This document shows positions 63,379 to 64,000 of a DNA stretch of 64,000 bases, piece by piece. Every line of letters begins with the position of its first letter. Within the stretch, counting starts at the first letter, position 1. A model generated the notes under the pieces. That model saw nothing but the letters and a program-made list of their open reading frames with translations. It searched no databases and was not told the origin of the DNA. This stretch comes from Gymnogyps californianus (Eukaryota; Chordata; Aves; Accipitriformes; Cathartidae), in NCBI RefSeq assembly GCF_018139145.2, contig NC_059471.1, positions 86,574,520 to 86,638,519 of the forward strand, in the 5' to 3' direction. A program made the translations under genes and the position numbers.

Positions 63379-64000
63379 GTCGAGCAGCACAGCTCTCTTC
63401 GTTCCTCTGGCTCCAGGATGCCCTCCCCGTTCCTCGTGCCTTCCCAGCAGCCCTGAACAGTTTCACTTCAGGAAGCCAAGGTTTCACAGATAAAGTTTTG
63501 AAAGTAACCTGACAATAAAATGTCTCACAAACTTAAACTCTTCTTTATCCTCTCATTATCCTTGCATTTTAAATCCAAAATATGAAAGTCTTTTTAGTTC
63601 CAGCTGTGTGCGTCAGTTTTCTCAACTTGCTTAAAAAGGACATTAGGAAATCACACAGTAAACAATATAAATATGTCAGCAGATTCAGGATTATGAAGCA
63701 GTATTTGCTGGAGTAGTTTACCTTAGAATTGGAGCCAAGCAGCATGACTGCTTTTTGCACTTCAGAATCTTGGAGAAACAGCACTGTACAATAACTAGGC
63801 TTGTGTACTCAGGCCTCTATGATTAGCATTTGATTCTGCTGAAAATCTGTTATGAGTTGAGTTTTCTTCTAAATTTAAATGTGGGAGAAGAAGTAATTCC
63901 TTTCTGTTTTGAATTCATTCAGGTAACACCAGTGTCAGCAACCGCAGAGCAGTTATCAAAGCAGAAGATCAGTGTTTGCAGACGTCAGACTTGTGGCTCT

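Larger units (their letters stand above)
61326..64000. other. Right-hand intergenic DNA
   Basis: Apart from the G run at 62407 and the CR1 tail at 63291, I recognise nothing. GC rises at 62480-62560 and 63040-63240 without a coding match. Confidence 0.5.

Noticed and set aside
1..64000. CRISPR arrays, tRNA or rRNA genes, bacterial operons
   Set aside because: No regularly spaced repeats with unique spacers, no cloverleaf-type gene and no rRNA-like block were seen; the window is vertebrate non-coding DNA with one gene.

Overview
The window looks like vertebrate nuclear DNA from a bird, and I read it as avian. The evidence is AT-rich non-coding sequence, one CpG-island promoter, CR1 retrotransposons (one ending in the typical ATTCTATG repeat), and solo LTRs of an ERVL-like family I know from bird genomes. 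There is no bacterial-style coding, no operon and no CRISPR array. Almost all open frames in the window are chance frames.

The only gene I can support is RPS6KA3 (ribosomal S6 kinase 2, RSK2) on the minus strand. Coding exon 1 (31363-31434) lies in a CpG island at about 30.7-32.4 kb and starts MPLAQLADPWQKMAVES. Coding exon 2 (17989-18045) encodes NGQQIVDEPMGEDDINPQT. Both are phase 0 with proper splice sites, and together they give the first 43 codons, a tail upstream of the first kinase domain. Intron 1 is 13.3 kb. Intron 2 runs off the left edge, and no later exon was found in the first 18 kb. The promoter holds overlapping GC boxes, a YY1-like site and an AP-1 consensus just inside intron 1.

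Layout: 1-17,988 is intron 2, with a long G run, an LTR remnant (11.9 kb) and a solo LTR (14.3-15.4 kb). Next come exon 2 and intron 1, which holds an old CR1 piece (23.9 kb) and a MIR-like SINE (26.3 kb). The CpG island and exon 1 follow. From 32.4 to 64 kb the DNA lies upstream of the gene and appears intergenic. It contains a second solo LTR with a perfect 5-bp target duplication (43.6-44.7 kb), a dead 2.1 kb CR1 (45.2-47.3 kb), three older CR1 pieces (50.2, 52.7 and 59.9-61.3 kb), a small minus-strand CR1 tail (63.3 kb), and long stretches where I recognise nothing.

I found no convincing new biological system. The items most worth a second look are the LTR family with an internal array of about 45-bp repeats that stays open in several frames, a TATA-proximal pyrimidine expansion in one LTR copy, a 200-codon Cys/Trp-rich minus-strand frame at 37.4-38.0 kb, a 36-41 bp inverted repeat enclosing about 520 bp, and a 29-base G run.
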